From Cryptomeria japonica (Eukaryota > Streptophyta > Pinopsida > Cupressales > Cupressaceae), in NCBI RefSeq assembly GCF_030272615.1, contig NC_081412.1, positions 18,081,932 through 18,145,931 on the forward strand: a stretch of 64,000 nucleotides of DNA. Direction: 5' to 3'. A model generated the notes under the pieces. That model did not search any database. It was given only the letters and a program-made list of their open reading frames with translations, and had not been told where the DNA came from. Shown here piece by piece: positions 33,410 through 44,201 of this stretch; the first letter of the stretch is position 1, and every line of letters begins with the position of its first letter. A program made the position numbers and the translations under genes.

Positions 33410-33422
33410 TGGTATCAGAGCT
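33410..33422 (+). other. Primer-binding site of copia B (tRNA-iMet type)
   Basis: TGGTATCAGAGCT two bases after the LTR end, complementary to the initiator Met tRNA 3' end. Confidence 0.92.
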
Positions 33423-33516
33423 TGGACTTCGAAAGAAAAGTTTAAAGGAACTTGAGGCAAGATCCAAAGATTTATAAAAGGGATGCACCAAAGCTGAACA
33501 AGTCAAGTTTCTCCAC

Positions 33517-36500
33517 ATGGCAGAAAAGGATGAAGCTACATTTATCAGGAATTGAAGAATATGCAACATATTATTGGGAGAATGATACACTGCACCTAGC
33601 ACCCACCCTATGATGATGGAAGAAATAAAGGAAAAGCAAGAACATATTCAAGCTATGATTGAAATAACATCAACATTGACCGACTCAGAGTTTAATGACC
33701 TAGAAGGTTTTAATGATGCCAAAGCTATGTGGAATAAGCTTATATCTGTGTATGGTGGTGATGAACCTGTTCAAAGAGAAAAAGTAGACAGCCTAAGAGG
33801 ACAACTTGAATCCATGAGAATGAATGAAGGTGAGAACATAATCCAATAGAGTACAAGGTTAAAGGAAACTGTCAATCAAATCAAAGAAGCAGGAGGAACT
33901 ATTGAAGAAAATGATGTAACAAGTAAGTTGCTGAGAACACTTCTACCTGCTTATGCCATTCAAGTCTCTGCAATTAATGAATTAAGGTCTGTACCAAACA
34001 TGTCAGTCTCTTTGGATGCTACTATTGGTAAGCTACATGCTTTTGAGTTAAGTAATTTTGATAACAGTGGGTCTTCGGTAAACAAAGTTGAATCTGCATT
34101 CAGTTCTTTTCATCTTGGTGAATCTAATGGTTACAATGATAGAATGTATAAGTATACTGAAGGAAATCACAGTGGAGCAAGTAAAAGATTTCGCAAAAAC
34201 ATGGAAGAAGTACACAAACTATATGAGGAAATCAGAAAGCAAGAAGAGTTTGAAGCATTATTGGCCAGAAGGTTACCGAGAGGCAAAGGTAAGTATAAAG
34301 GAAAGCTGCCTTTGAAATGTCTTAACTATGATAAAATTGGACATATGGCTTCTAACTATCCTGACAAAGAATCTAGTGAAAAGAGGGAATACTGAGATGA
34401 TAGACATAAAGACAACCAATACAGAGGACATCGAGACTTCAAAAGGAGAGATAGAAAGACATGCCTTGTAGTTGATGAGGAATCCAATGATAATAAATCT
34501 AATGAGACTGAGACAAAGGAAGTTGTATATGTGGCTATCAAAGATGGATTAGATGAAGAAAGGTATGAAGAAAAAGCCTTGATATCACACATAAAAAATA
34601 ATGATTCTTGGATCATAGATAGTGGATGCTCACATCACATGGCAGGTGATAAACACAAGTTTGTTAAATTAGAAGATTATGATGGAGGTTATGTAAGATT
34701 TAGTAATGATGCACCATGTCCGGTAAAAGGTAAAGGTTCTATCACACTTGTTGACAATGCTAAATGTGATGATGTATTTTGGGTTGAAGGTCTAAGATAC
34801 AATTTGTTGAGTGTAGCACAGCTAAACAATACAAGATATCGTATAGAATTTCAGAAAGGAATTGTCAAAGTTCATGACAAACATGGAAAGTTGGCTACTA
34901 CCGAGACTCAAATAAGAGGTAATACATTTCATCTTGACTCAACTTTGAACAATTGTCTGTATGCAAAAATAAAAGATACCTGGTTATGGCATAAAAGGTT
35001 TTGTCATGTAAATTTTGATAACCTGATCAAAATAAGTAGGAAGCACCAAGTAAGAGGTTTACCGAGCTTAGAAAAACCTGAGAATGCTATGTGCCAAGGA
35101 TGCCAGATGGGTAAGATGACAAAATCAAGCTTTACAAGTAAGTCTTACACTTCTAAAGGAATTTTAGATCTTGTGCACACTAATCTTTGTGGTCCTATTA
35201 AAGCTCAAAGTTATTATGGTGATAAATACTTAATATTATTTGTGGATGATTACTCAAGGATGATGTTAGTTATGTTTTAAAAGAGAAATCAGAAGCCTTG
35301 CAAATGTTCAAATGGTATAAGGCAAGAGTTGAAAATGAAACAGGAAGACAATTGAAATGTCTAAGATCTGATAGAGGAGGAGAATTCATTTCAGATGAAT
35401 TTAACTTATTTTGCAATGATCATGGTATAAAGAGACAAGTATCTGCACCAAGAACACCACAACAAAATGGAATAGCTGAAAGAAGAAAAAAATCTATTGT
35501 AGATTGTGCCAGAACATTGGTGATAGAAAAGAGAGTACCTCAAACATTTTGGAGAGAAGCAATAAGCACTGCAGTTTACACCCTGAACTGAGTACAATTG
35601 AAGAAAGGAACTATGAACACACCGTATGAAATCTAGTATGACAAGAAACCAAATGTAAGTTATTTTAAAATATTTGGAAGTAGATGTTATGTTCACAAAG
35701 ATGACATAAATGGAAAATTTGATCAGAAAAGTGAGGAAGGAACTTTTCTTGGTTATTCCTCTAGGAGTAAAGCATTTAAATGTCTGATCAAATCATCTAA
35801 TAAAATTGTGGAAAGTGCAAATGTGAAAATTGATGAATTTGCAGAAAGAAATGATGAAGGAAATTCTAAAGAACCGGAAGATTATGAAGAGTTTGTATAT
35901 GGACAACCGAGAAAGTTGATGAAGAAAATGAAGAAAATACTCAGTTACCGAGTGATGAAGAAGATCATAGAGAGCCTACCGAGCATATATTAGCAAAATA
36001 TATCAGAAGAAATCATGCATCAAGTCGGATTATAGGAGATAAGGATGACCCAGTTATGACAAGAAACAAACTGAGACAGAACACATGTTAGTTTGAAACA
36101 AGGATAGTAAAAGAGGCATTAAGCAATGGAGATTGGGTGAATGCTATGACAGAGGAGATTGAACAAATCAAGAAAAATGAAACATGGACACTGGTCCCAA
36201 GATCGAAAGAGAAAAATGTAATCTGTACAAAGTGGATTTTCATAAATAAGCTAAATGAAAAAGGTGAGGTCATTCGGAATAAAGCAAGATTAGTTTGCAA
36301 AGGTTATGCTCAAGAATAAGGAATAGACTATGGTGAGACTTTTGCACCTGTGGCTAGACTTGAGGGAGTGAGAACATTGTTGGCATATGCTGCTTACAAA
36401 AATTTCAAGGTATATCAAATGGATGTTAAATCTGCATTTTTGAATGGTATACTAGAAGAAGAAGTTTACATTGAACAGCCTAAAGGATTTATTGAAGAGA

Positions 36501-37633
36501 AGAATAAAGATCAAGTATGTAAGTTGAACAAAGCTTTATATGGTCTAAAGCAAGCACCTAGAGCATGGTATGAAAGGTTACACTCTTACTTGATAAAAAT
36601 TGGATTTATAAGGGCTAGTGAAAACAACAACATGTATATGAAGAATGATAAGGAGAATGAAATACTGATGTCAGCCATATTTGTTGATGATATTATTTTT
36701 TGTGGAAATGATTCTTTATGCAAGAACTTTGGAAATGAAATGTGCAAAGAATTTGAGATGTCATTAATCGGTGAAATAAAGTATTTTATAGGTTTAAAAA
36801 TTCTGCAAATGCACAATGGGAGTTTCATTACTCAATCCAAGTATATAAAGGAAATCTTGAAGAAATTTGGAATGGAGGATTCTAAACTTGTAAGTACTCC
36901 TATGACTACTAATTGTAAACTATCAAAGAATGATGAATCTGCATCTATTGATGAGACACTTTACCAATCTATGATTGGAAAGTTGCAATATGTAGTTCAC
37001 AATAGGCCTGATATAGCACATGCAGTTGGTATAGTTGCTAGATTTTCTGCAGATCCCAAAGAAACCCATATGACAACAATCAAAAGAATTTTTAGATACT
37101 TGAGAGGCACTGAAGATTATGGTTTACTATACAAAAGGAGGAATGATTTTGACTTAAAAGTCCATACTGATGTTGATTGGGCAGAAAATATTGATGACAA
37201 GAAAAGCACAAGCAGTGTAGCTTTCTTTTTGGGAGAAAGACTAGTGAGTTGGCTTAACAAGAAACAAGGATGCATTTCACAGTCAATAGCTGAAGCTAAA
37301 TATGTCGTTACAGCATTGAATTGTACCAATATAGCATGGATCAAACAACTGTTGGAAGGTATGAACGAGACAGTTACCAAGCTAGTAACTATATTTTGTG
37401 ATAATACCAGTGCTATTAACATTTCAAAGAACCCAGTAATGCACTCTAAGAGAAAGCATATCTCTATAAAGTATCATTATCTAAGAGAAGAAGTTCAAGA
37501 AAAGAAAGTTATGCTGGAGTATGTTAGCACAAAGGAACAATTAGTAGACATCTTCACAAAGCCACTGCCAAGGGACACTTTTGAGTATCTCAGAAGCAAG
37601 TTAGGGGTCCTACCCCTATCTACTACTCACTAA
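33517..37633 (+). pseudogene. Copia B gag-pol polyprotein remnant
   Basis: Gag begins near an ATG at 33517 and has a shortened N-terminus. The gag core (FNDAKAMWNKLISVYGG) lies at 33610-34395. The zinc knuckle reads CLNYDKIGHMASNY, with Tyr at two Cys positions. Protease has DSGC (WIIDSGCSHHMAGD, near 34610). Integrase has an HxxxxH region and HTNLCGP, where Asn replaces the first catalytic Asp, followed by DRGGEF and TPQQNGIAERR. RT lies at 36137-37000 ([38 protein letters not shown] with intact FVDD). RNase H lies at about 37150-37560. It ends STKEQLVDIFTKPLP and LGVLPLSTTH. Stops sit at 33847, 34393, 35589 and 36318, with frameshifts near 35270 and 35915. From 36350 to 37633 the frame is open (427 codons). 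Confidence 0.95.
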
Positions 37634-38012
37634 TAGAGTTCGGTGAAAGCATCAATTCTATGACTCAACAGAATACTATTTGTGAGTTGATGTTGTTTTA
37701 CACACTTTAGGAGGAGTTTCTAAAGTTGTGCAGGTATTAGTGAATGAAGACAAGCTGCTTTGATCAAGACTAAGATGATACATTTGTATATGTCTTAACT
37801 GCAAGGAAATTACTTCATAGGGGAAGTCATCATGAATTAGTTTTACTTTTTGCATTGTTGTCAAAGGGGGAGAAGACTAAAGGAGAAGACTATTGGGTGA
37901 AGACTAATGACTGGGGGAGAAAATTTCAGGGGAAGTTTTATAGCTCAAGGGAAGAATTACAGCAGTCCAAATCAATTGGGATACATCAAATGTTGGTATT
38001 TCCATCAATGCC

Positions 38013-38023
38013 AAAGGGGGAGA
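38013..38023 (+). other. Polypurine tract of copia B
   Basis: AAAGGGGGAGA lies one base before the 3' LTR. Copia D has the near-identical AAAGGGGGAGAC, one sign that the two families are related. Confidence 0.85.
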
Positions 38024-38024
38024 T

Positions 38025-39520
38025 TGTTGGCATTACAATGGTTTGTTGATATGAGTATATTGAGAAGGTTGTTGGAGATTGATGATATAATTGATAAAGG
38101 ATGATTACTATCTTAATAATATTATTTTGTCATTGATGTCAAGAAATTGATTTTCTGATTCAGTATGATGTTGCCATATCTTAAAACGTATGATTTGATG
38201 AGTATAAAGATGTCGGTAAGTGACACAGAAAGAATGTGAAAATGAAGGAGAATAATAAGTTATTCAATGGGCAACTATTACCGAATTAGATAGTGATGCG
38301 ATTATGATTATTTTGATTGTTTTGATATCCTATATATGTGTATTCAAAGACTGACTAAGAAGGAGAAAAGCTCTCATGCAAATGATGAGTAAAGTTTGAT
38401 ACTGTTCTATTTTACCGAGCAAGGAGCTAGTCGGTAAACACCAAGGTTATCGTTGTCGATTAAAGAGGAAAGAAGCTACCGAGTAAAGTTCAGAATTAAC
38501 CAAGTGTCAACCGAGAAGTAACAGAATGCATTGGATGAATAAATACATTATTAAATGAAGGATGCCAATGAACTGGAGATTTATAGAAGATTGGAATGAC
38601 GTGCAAAAAGTTTGTTAAGGATCAATGGCAATGAAAATTCAAGAGTTAGATCTACAGCATAGACTGAACGGTCTTAACCAAACACAAGTACCAAGGAAGG
38701 AATAAAAGTTCCAAGGCAAGATAAAACATTTTTCAATTTGAAGGATTCAATGTACCTAATCAAGTTTGAAGATTTGATGGCTAAGATTAATCATGGGAAA
38801 TGTGATTAAGGAGATTAAGCGGTTAGGAATTGCTTATAAATAAGGAATTGTTGATGAACAACAGGGGCGGGCAAATAGAAGAAAAGAGATGTTGTTGAAG
38901 GGATTACTGAGTACAAAAGATTGAAGATCTGATCAAAGAACAGATTGAGAAGCCCAGCAAGGATGAAGATAAGTCTTATGACAAGATTATTTTGAGCACA
39001 TAGAGTCTGCTTTAGCATTTCAGATGTGAAGTTGCAGATATATTTTAATACTGTTATTTATTTGTGTAAGTGACAAGAAATCTCTTAACCGAATGGACCT
39101 AACAGTCTTATTTGTAAATCCTCTAGCAAGGTAACATTCTGAATGAGCGTTTGAAATCCTTTGACAAGGTCACTTCTAACAAAGTGCAAGATTCTAACAG
39201 ATCTGAGGGAAACCCCTTGACCGGGTCACATCTTGCAATGTGTTTATGTAATCTATAATAGGATTGGCTATTAATAGAGCATACTCTAGAAGAGTATATT
39301 TTCTTTGTGGGTCTGAAATCCCACAGTGATTTTTCCCTATTTGGGTTTCCACGTTAAATCTGGTGTTAAATGTGTTTTGATGTTTTAAGTTTATCAGTTT
39401 ATGAGTTTGAATGTTTTACAGTCATTGTTGCATATCAAGTAAGTTCTACCGAGGTTGAATCTGATAAAGATTTTGGATTGTGAGCTTATCTGATTCACCC
39501 CCCCTCTCATCTAACTAACA
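38025..39520 (+). repeat. 3' LTR of copia B
   Basis: 1496 bp, same ends as the 5' LTR. The C-rich box is at 39494-39509 and the TATA-like box at 38834-38843. Followed by TSD CTTAG. Confidence 0.95.
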
Positions 39521-39525
39521 CTTAG

Positions 39526-40485
39526 AAGTGGCATATGAAGACACATATCTAATGTGCCTTTTTCCTCAAAGTTTGGGAGGGACAACCACACAATGGTTTT
39601 CACGATTGCCAGGTGACATTAGGACATTCAAAGAACTGGTCCAAAAGTTCATCGCACATTATTCACACAAAATAGAATGCGAGGTTACCATGGCAAATCT
39701 GTGCAATACCAAATAAAATCTAGGGGAGCTATTTTCATCTTTCCTGCAATGGTGGAGACAACTGTCTAGCAGATGTTCTCTTCATCTGCCTGAATGAGAC
39801 CTAGTGGAAATATTTATTTCCAACTTGAATGATGAAATGGAATTCCACCTAGACATGAAGGGCACATAGTCCTTTGATGACATGATAACCGAGGGACTAA
39901 AATGTGAATGGGCCCTTATCAAAAAGGGACTTATCAAGATATACAATAAACCAAAAGATGGCGCTCACCTGTGTTTTAGTAGGAATAAACCCAACTTATG
40001 GAACAAGAACAAAAACATCGTCAATGATGAGGTCGTAGATGCAAGTACCATAAAGAGTGCACAACCTGTTGTCAGATTTGTGGGGCAAAATCCCCCTCCT
40101 AAAAACAACACTATTGCTCCTCCACAAAATCCATGTCACAATGCACCGCAAGAGGAACCAAGACAATGACAACAAAATTATAAACCAAAACTTACATACA
40201 CACCCTTAGAGGAACCCATCGAAATGGTATTGCGTAAATTGGTCTCTTCAAATCTGGTGACCTTACCAAAGACATCTAACTATGAACCCCAGGTCAAACC
40301 TCTATGGTGGAGAGATAATGAACATTGTGAATTCCACCAAGGGAAAAGGTATAAAATAAGTAACTGCCATAGACTGAAAGCTCTTGTTCAAGATCTTATT
40401 GACCGAGGAGAAATTGAAATCAAAGGACATGACCCAAAAACCTCAAATAATGATCATCTCATGTTCAAGAATCCGCTTCCATAAC
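39526..40485 (+). pseudogene. Gypsy C gag core and C-terminal part
   Basis: The frame continues directly from the copia B site: VAYEDTYLMCLFPQSLGGTT, TQWFSRLPGDIRTFKELVQK, FIAHYSHKIECEVTMANLCN, the retrotransposon gag core. Later pieces read FISNLNDEMEFHLDMKGT, KPLWWRDNEHCEFHQGKRYK and ISNCHRLKALVQDLIDRGEI. The last has an H-x-x-x-K..C-H pattern where gypsy gags carry a zinc-finger-like motif. Stops at about 39714, 39796, 39870 and 40167. Confidence 0.88.
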
Positions 40486-40730
40486 AAGATCAAAGGGGTC
40501 CTTCCACCTCAGAGTGAGAAACTAATACAACTGATTACACGTGAGCTTCCTATAATTATACTGTGAATCACCTATATGATGCTAACGAACAAATTGCAAT
40601 CATCACCATCAAAAACTCACATCCTAAATGCAATGTTATTACGCATCACAATAAGCTCACCATAAAAGTAGCTCCACAAGGCACAACATCCATCCCAAAG
40701 CAGTATAACCTTGTGGAATAGTTAGATAAG

Positions 40731-41660
40731 ATGCCCACACTTATATCCATCCTAGAGCTTTTGCACCTATCCCCGTCTCATAAAACAATCTTGGATCAAG
40801 CTCTCCAAGAGGCGTCAGTCCCTTCCAATCTTCATACAAATCAATTTCAAGCTATCGTTGGTAATCTAAGGTCATCACCATGTCTCACTTTCTCTGAAAG
40901 TGACAATACATCCTTCCAACAACCACATAATGCCTCACTCCATATTGAAGGATTTATAAACCAACACAGGATCAAGCGAGTCTTAATTGACAATGGCGTC
41001 GGTCTGAATATATGTACATTACAGTTGGTCACAGCATTGGGATATGCAATAGAATCAGTGAATCCCAGCAAAAAGATAACCATAAAAGCCCATGATGATG
41101 CAAAGCATTATTCAAAAGGAGCAGTTGTGTTACCAATCCGAGTGGGCCCAGTGATGAAGCACATCATCTATCAAGTTTTGGACCTTCCTCTACCTTATAA
41201 TTTGTTTTTAGGAAGACCTTGGATACATGCTATTCAAGCCGTTCCATCTACCTATCATCAGTGTATCAAGTTTCCCCATAACGGTGTAGAAATCACAATC
41301 CTGGGCAATGCAAATCAATTTGCATATTGTAACAATATTAACCATCAACCAAAGATTGTTGTTCCTAATAATAGAGAAGCTATCCCATCCACATCATATG
41401 TTAGTCCAACCTCTCTTTATAGCTCAAACACCCCTATACCAAAGCAAGAGAAGCTAAAAATAAAAATGGCAGAGGAAGGACCTGGGGAATATAATTTAAG
41501 CCAACTCTTTTGTGTTGGGCAATTACCCATTTCTCCTAGAACTTATGGAAAACCTCAAAAGTTACTTCAAACACCACTAGTGAAGCCAACATGCACTTTG
41601 GCACAATTCAACCCTAGAAAAAGTCAGGAAGAGGAAACTAGAGATGAGGACCTAGCATAA
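40731..41660 (+). pseudogene. Gypsy C aspartic protease region
   Basis: A 309-codon open frame. The N-terminal half is a linker. HNASLHIEGFINQHRIKRVL leads to LIDNGVGLNICTLQLVTALG, where the catalytic motif D-G-G seen in gypsy F is D-N-G, so activity is doubtful. The second half has PLPYNLFLGRPWIHAIQAVP. It ends QEEETRDEDLA at a TAA, after which the G-patch-like segment continues in the same frame. The protease would cut the gag-pol polyprotein. Confidence 0.85.
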
Positions 41661-41914
41661 TGGATCTACAAAGACCCTAATACCACAAAACGCCTACATG
41701 CTAAGCTACCCACAGATAAATATGGAAAAGGTCTTATTATCATGCAAAAAATGGGCTATGATGGCCAGAGTGCTCTAGGACCTAGCAAACAAGGACGAAA
41801 CGAGCCCTTACCACCAGAGTTAAAACCAAAAGATAACACTGGATTGGGTTTTCAAAAGGAAGTTTGTCCTAAACTCAGATTGAAAGGAAATCCTAGCACC
41901 CCTCTATATTAGCC
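41661..41914 (+). pseudogene. G-patch-like segment after gypsy C protease
   Basis: After the TAA at 41658-41660 the same frame reads DKYGKGLIIMQKMGYDGQSA, LGPSKQGRNEPLPPELKPKD and NTGLGFQKEV to a TAG near 41912. The spacing of Gly residues (KMGY..G..LG....G...P......GLGF) fits the G-patch family, an RNA-binding module. In betaretroviruses a G-patch also sits at the protease C-terminus, so the position is meaningful. Gypsy F lacks it. Confidence 0.7.
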
Positions 41915-42727
41915 TAATACTCTAAAGAGGCCACCTTTAATTATATCAGCAGCGCCAACAAAACCAACTGCACCAATAAGGCTGAGAATTCTATCAATAG
42001 CATCCACAACACTACTTACCCTGCTTAAAATACCTACAAAATACATAATCCCACTATTAGCACCGATAATACTTCCTACAATACCAATAATCCTACTTGC
42101 AACACCAATCATCTTACCAATCAAACCAACAACCCCATCAACAACATCAATGGCACCCACAGTACCAACAATTCCACCACCAGTAGTACATCAACTGATT
42201 ACAACTGCAGTGTTCAACTCAAAAGATATCCCTGTTTGGTATAGTAATCGGATACTAGAAAGCGACTCAAAGATTGACTCACACAAGTGGGAATTCGATT
42301 ACGTACATCTCAATGCTTCAGATGAGGAAGACACATCACCACCTCCACCTCGCAAAGAAATCCCTATTTACAAAGAAGCACAGATTAAAACCTCTTGGGT
42401 TACTAAACTGGAAACACCTTCTACAGACCCTATGTCACATCCTACGCCTAATTCTGACAGGGAGAGTACCATTAACGACCTTCACCACAATGTCTTAACC
42501 CTCACTGACACATCCCATGAACTTAATCTGATCAATGAGGTAATTCCCATTATCTATCCTGAACTCATCGAATGGAACCAACCAAATCCCCATGCCTTGA
42601 CCAATTCCAAAACGATGAGGCGATCATTGACTTTTTGGAACTACGGGATAACATACCAAGCGGGGATCACAATTTTGGCATTATAACAGACAGTGAGACC
42701 ATTGGCATTCCAATTACAATGAGAGAT
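41915..42727 (+). pseudogene. Gypsy C spacer ORF between protease and RT
   Basis: A Thr/Ile/Pro-rich stretch with TIPTIPTIP-like composition (41930-42180) is followed by an acidic, charged region: WEFDYVHLNASDEEDTSPPP, KEIPIYKEAQIKTSWVTKLE, STINDLHHNVLTLTDTSHEL and NLINEVIPIIYPELIEWNQP. A frame change near 42580 leads to DEAIIDFLELRDNIPSGDHN. The spacer precedes RT in this lineage; no enzymatic motif is visible. The frame is cut by the LTR remnant at 42728. Confidence 0.7.
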
Positions 42728-44171
42728 TGTTGGCATTTCAATAAGGATACTGAGAAGGTTGTTGATGACTATGGATATAACTAATTAAGGATGTTCACTG
42801 TCTTAATATTATTATTTTGTCATTGATGTCAAGAAATTGATTTTCTGACTTAGTATGATGTTGCCACATCTTAAGAAGTATGATTTGATGAGTATAAATA
42901 TGTCGGTAAAAGACGCAAAAAGAATATGATGAATAAGGGGAGAAATAAGTTATTCAATGGGCAACTATTACCAAGTTAGACAATGATGAGATCATGATGT
43001 TTAGATTGTTTTAATATCCTACATATGCTATTGTTTGAAAGGTTAATACTATACTATGTTACCGAGCAAAGAACCTAGTCGGTAAACCCTAAGGAACCTA
43101 GTTGGTAAACCCTAAGGTTATCGCTATCGGTTAATGAAGGCAAAATGTCTACCAAGTGAAGTTTAGTATTTACCGAGTTGTAACTGAGCTATAACAGAAT
43201 ACATTAAATGTTTACATGTGATATTTAATGAAGGAAGCTAATGAGCTGAAGTAGATTAAATGATTGGTAAGTTGTGTATGAAGATTGCTAATGAATCTAT
43301 GGCAATGAAATATCGGGAGGAAGATCTACAGCTCAGATTGAACTGCAATACCCTAGCACAAGTTCCAAGGTGGGGTAAAACATTTTCAGATCGAAGGATA
43401 CATTGAACCTGGACAAGATTGAAGATCTGATGGCTATGATTGATCATGGGAAATGTGATCAAGGAGATTAAGCGGTTGGAAGATTGTTTATAAATAGGAA
43501 ATTGTTGATAAACAATGTATGCGGGCAAGTGTATGCATAGGGATGCTACATAGTGATTACCGAGCACAGAAGCTTGAAGACCTGTTAGAATAACAGAGTA
43601 TAAGAGCCCAGCAGATAGACAAGATTAGTTCTATGTCTAGATTGTGTTGAACAAATAAGAATCTACTTTAGCATTTTTAGATGTGAAGTTGCAGACATAT
43701 TTTTATTACTGTTATTTTGTAAAGTAGCAGAAAATCTCTTAACTGAGTGGACTTAACAGTCTTATTTGTAAAATCCTCTAGCAAGGTGACATTCTTATTG
43801 AGTATTTGAAATCCTTTAACAAGGTCACTTCTAAAAAGGTGAAGATCCTAACAGATCTGAGGGAAATCCCTTAACCAGGTCACATCTAGCAATGTGTTTG
43901 TAATCTTTAACAGGATTTGCTTTTAACCGAGCATACTCTAGAAGAGTATATTTTTTAGTGGGTCTAAAATCCCACAGTGGTTTTTCCCTATTTGGGTTTC
44001 CACGTTAAATCTGGTGTTATATGTTTGTGATCGTATCTATTTATGGGTCTGCATACATTACTATTTTTCTGATAAGGTTACCGAGGTTGAATCTATTATT
44101 TTTATTGAAGATTAAGTTTGAATGATTCACCCCCCCCTCTCATATTGTTAGCTTGACATCTATACTAATCA
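42728..44171 (+). mobile_element. Copia-B-family LTR remnant (LTR plus degenerate primer site)
   Basis: A 1.44-kb copy of the copia B LTR begins TGTTGGCATTTCAATAAGG and ends CTATACTAATCA. A 16-bp extra piece lies before the end. It has the TATA-like box (43487-43498), TTTTTCCCTATTTGGGTTTC (near 43985) and the C-rich box (44126-44142). Four bases after the end comes TAGTATCAGAACT, a primer site with two changes from TGGTATCAGAGCT. So this is the left LTR plus a few internal bases of an element whose rest is gone, not a clean solo LTR. I found no TSD. GAACCTAGTYGGTAAACCCTAA is duplicated at 43069-43115. Confidence 0.8.
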
Positions 44172-44201
44172 TATTTAGTATCAGAACTATCACACAAAGA
44201 T

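Larger units (their letters stand above)
31915..39520 (+). mobile_element. Ty1/copia LTR retrotransposon 'copia B'
   Basis: LTRs at 31915-33407 (1493 bp) and 38025-39520 (1496 bp), TSD CTTAG (31910-31914 and 39521-39525), an iMet-type primer site at 33410 and a polypurine tract at 38013-38023 define a complete 7.6-kb element inserted in gypsy C gag. Coding order gag, protease, integrase, RT, RNase H is that of copia. LTR copies differ by a few percent by eye. It is inactive because of stops, two frameshifts and a lost integrase Asp, but it is the best preserved complete element of the window. Confidence 0.96.
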
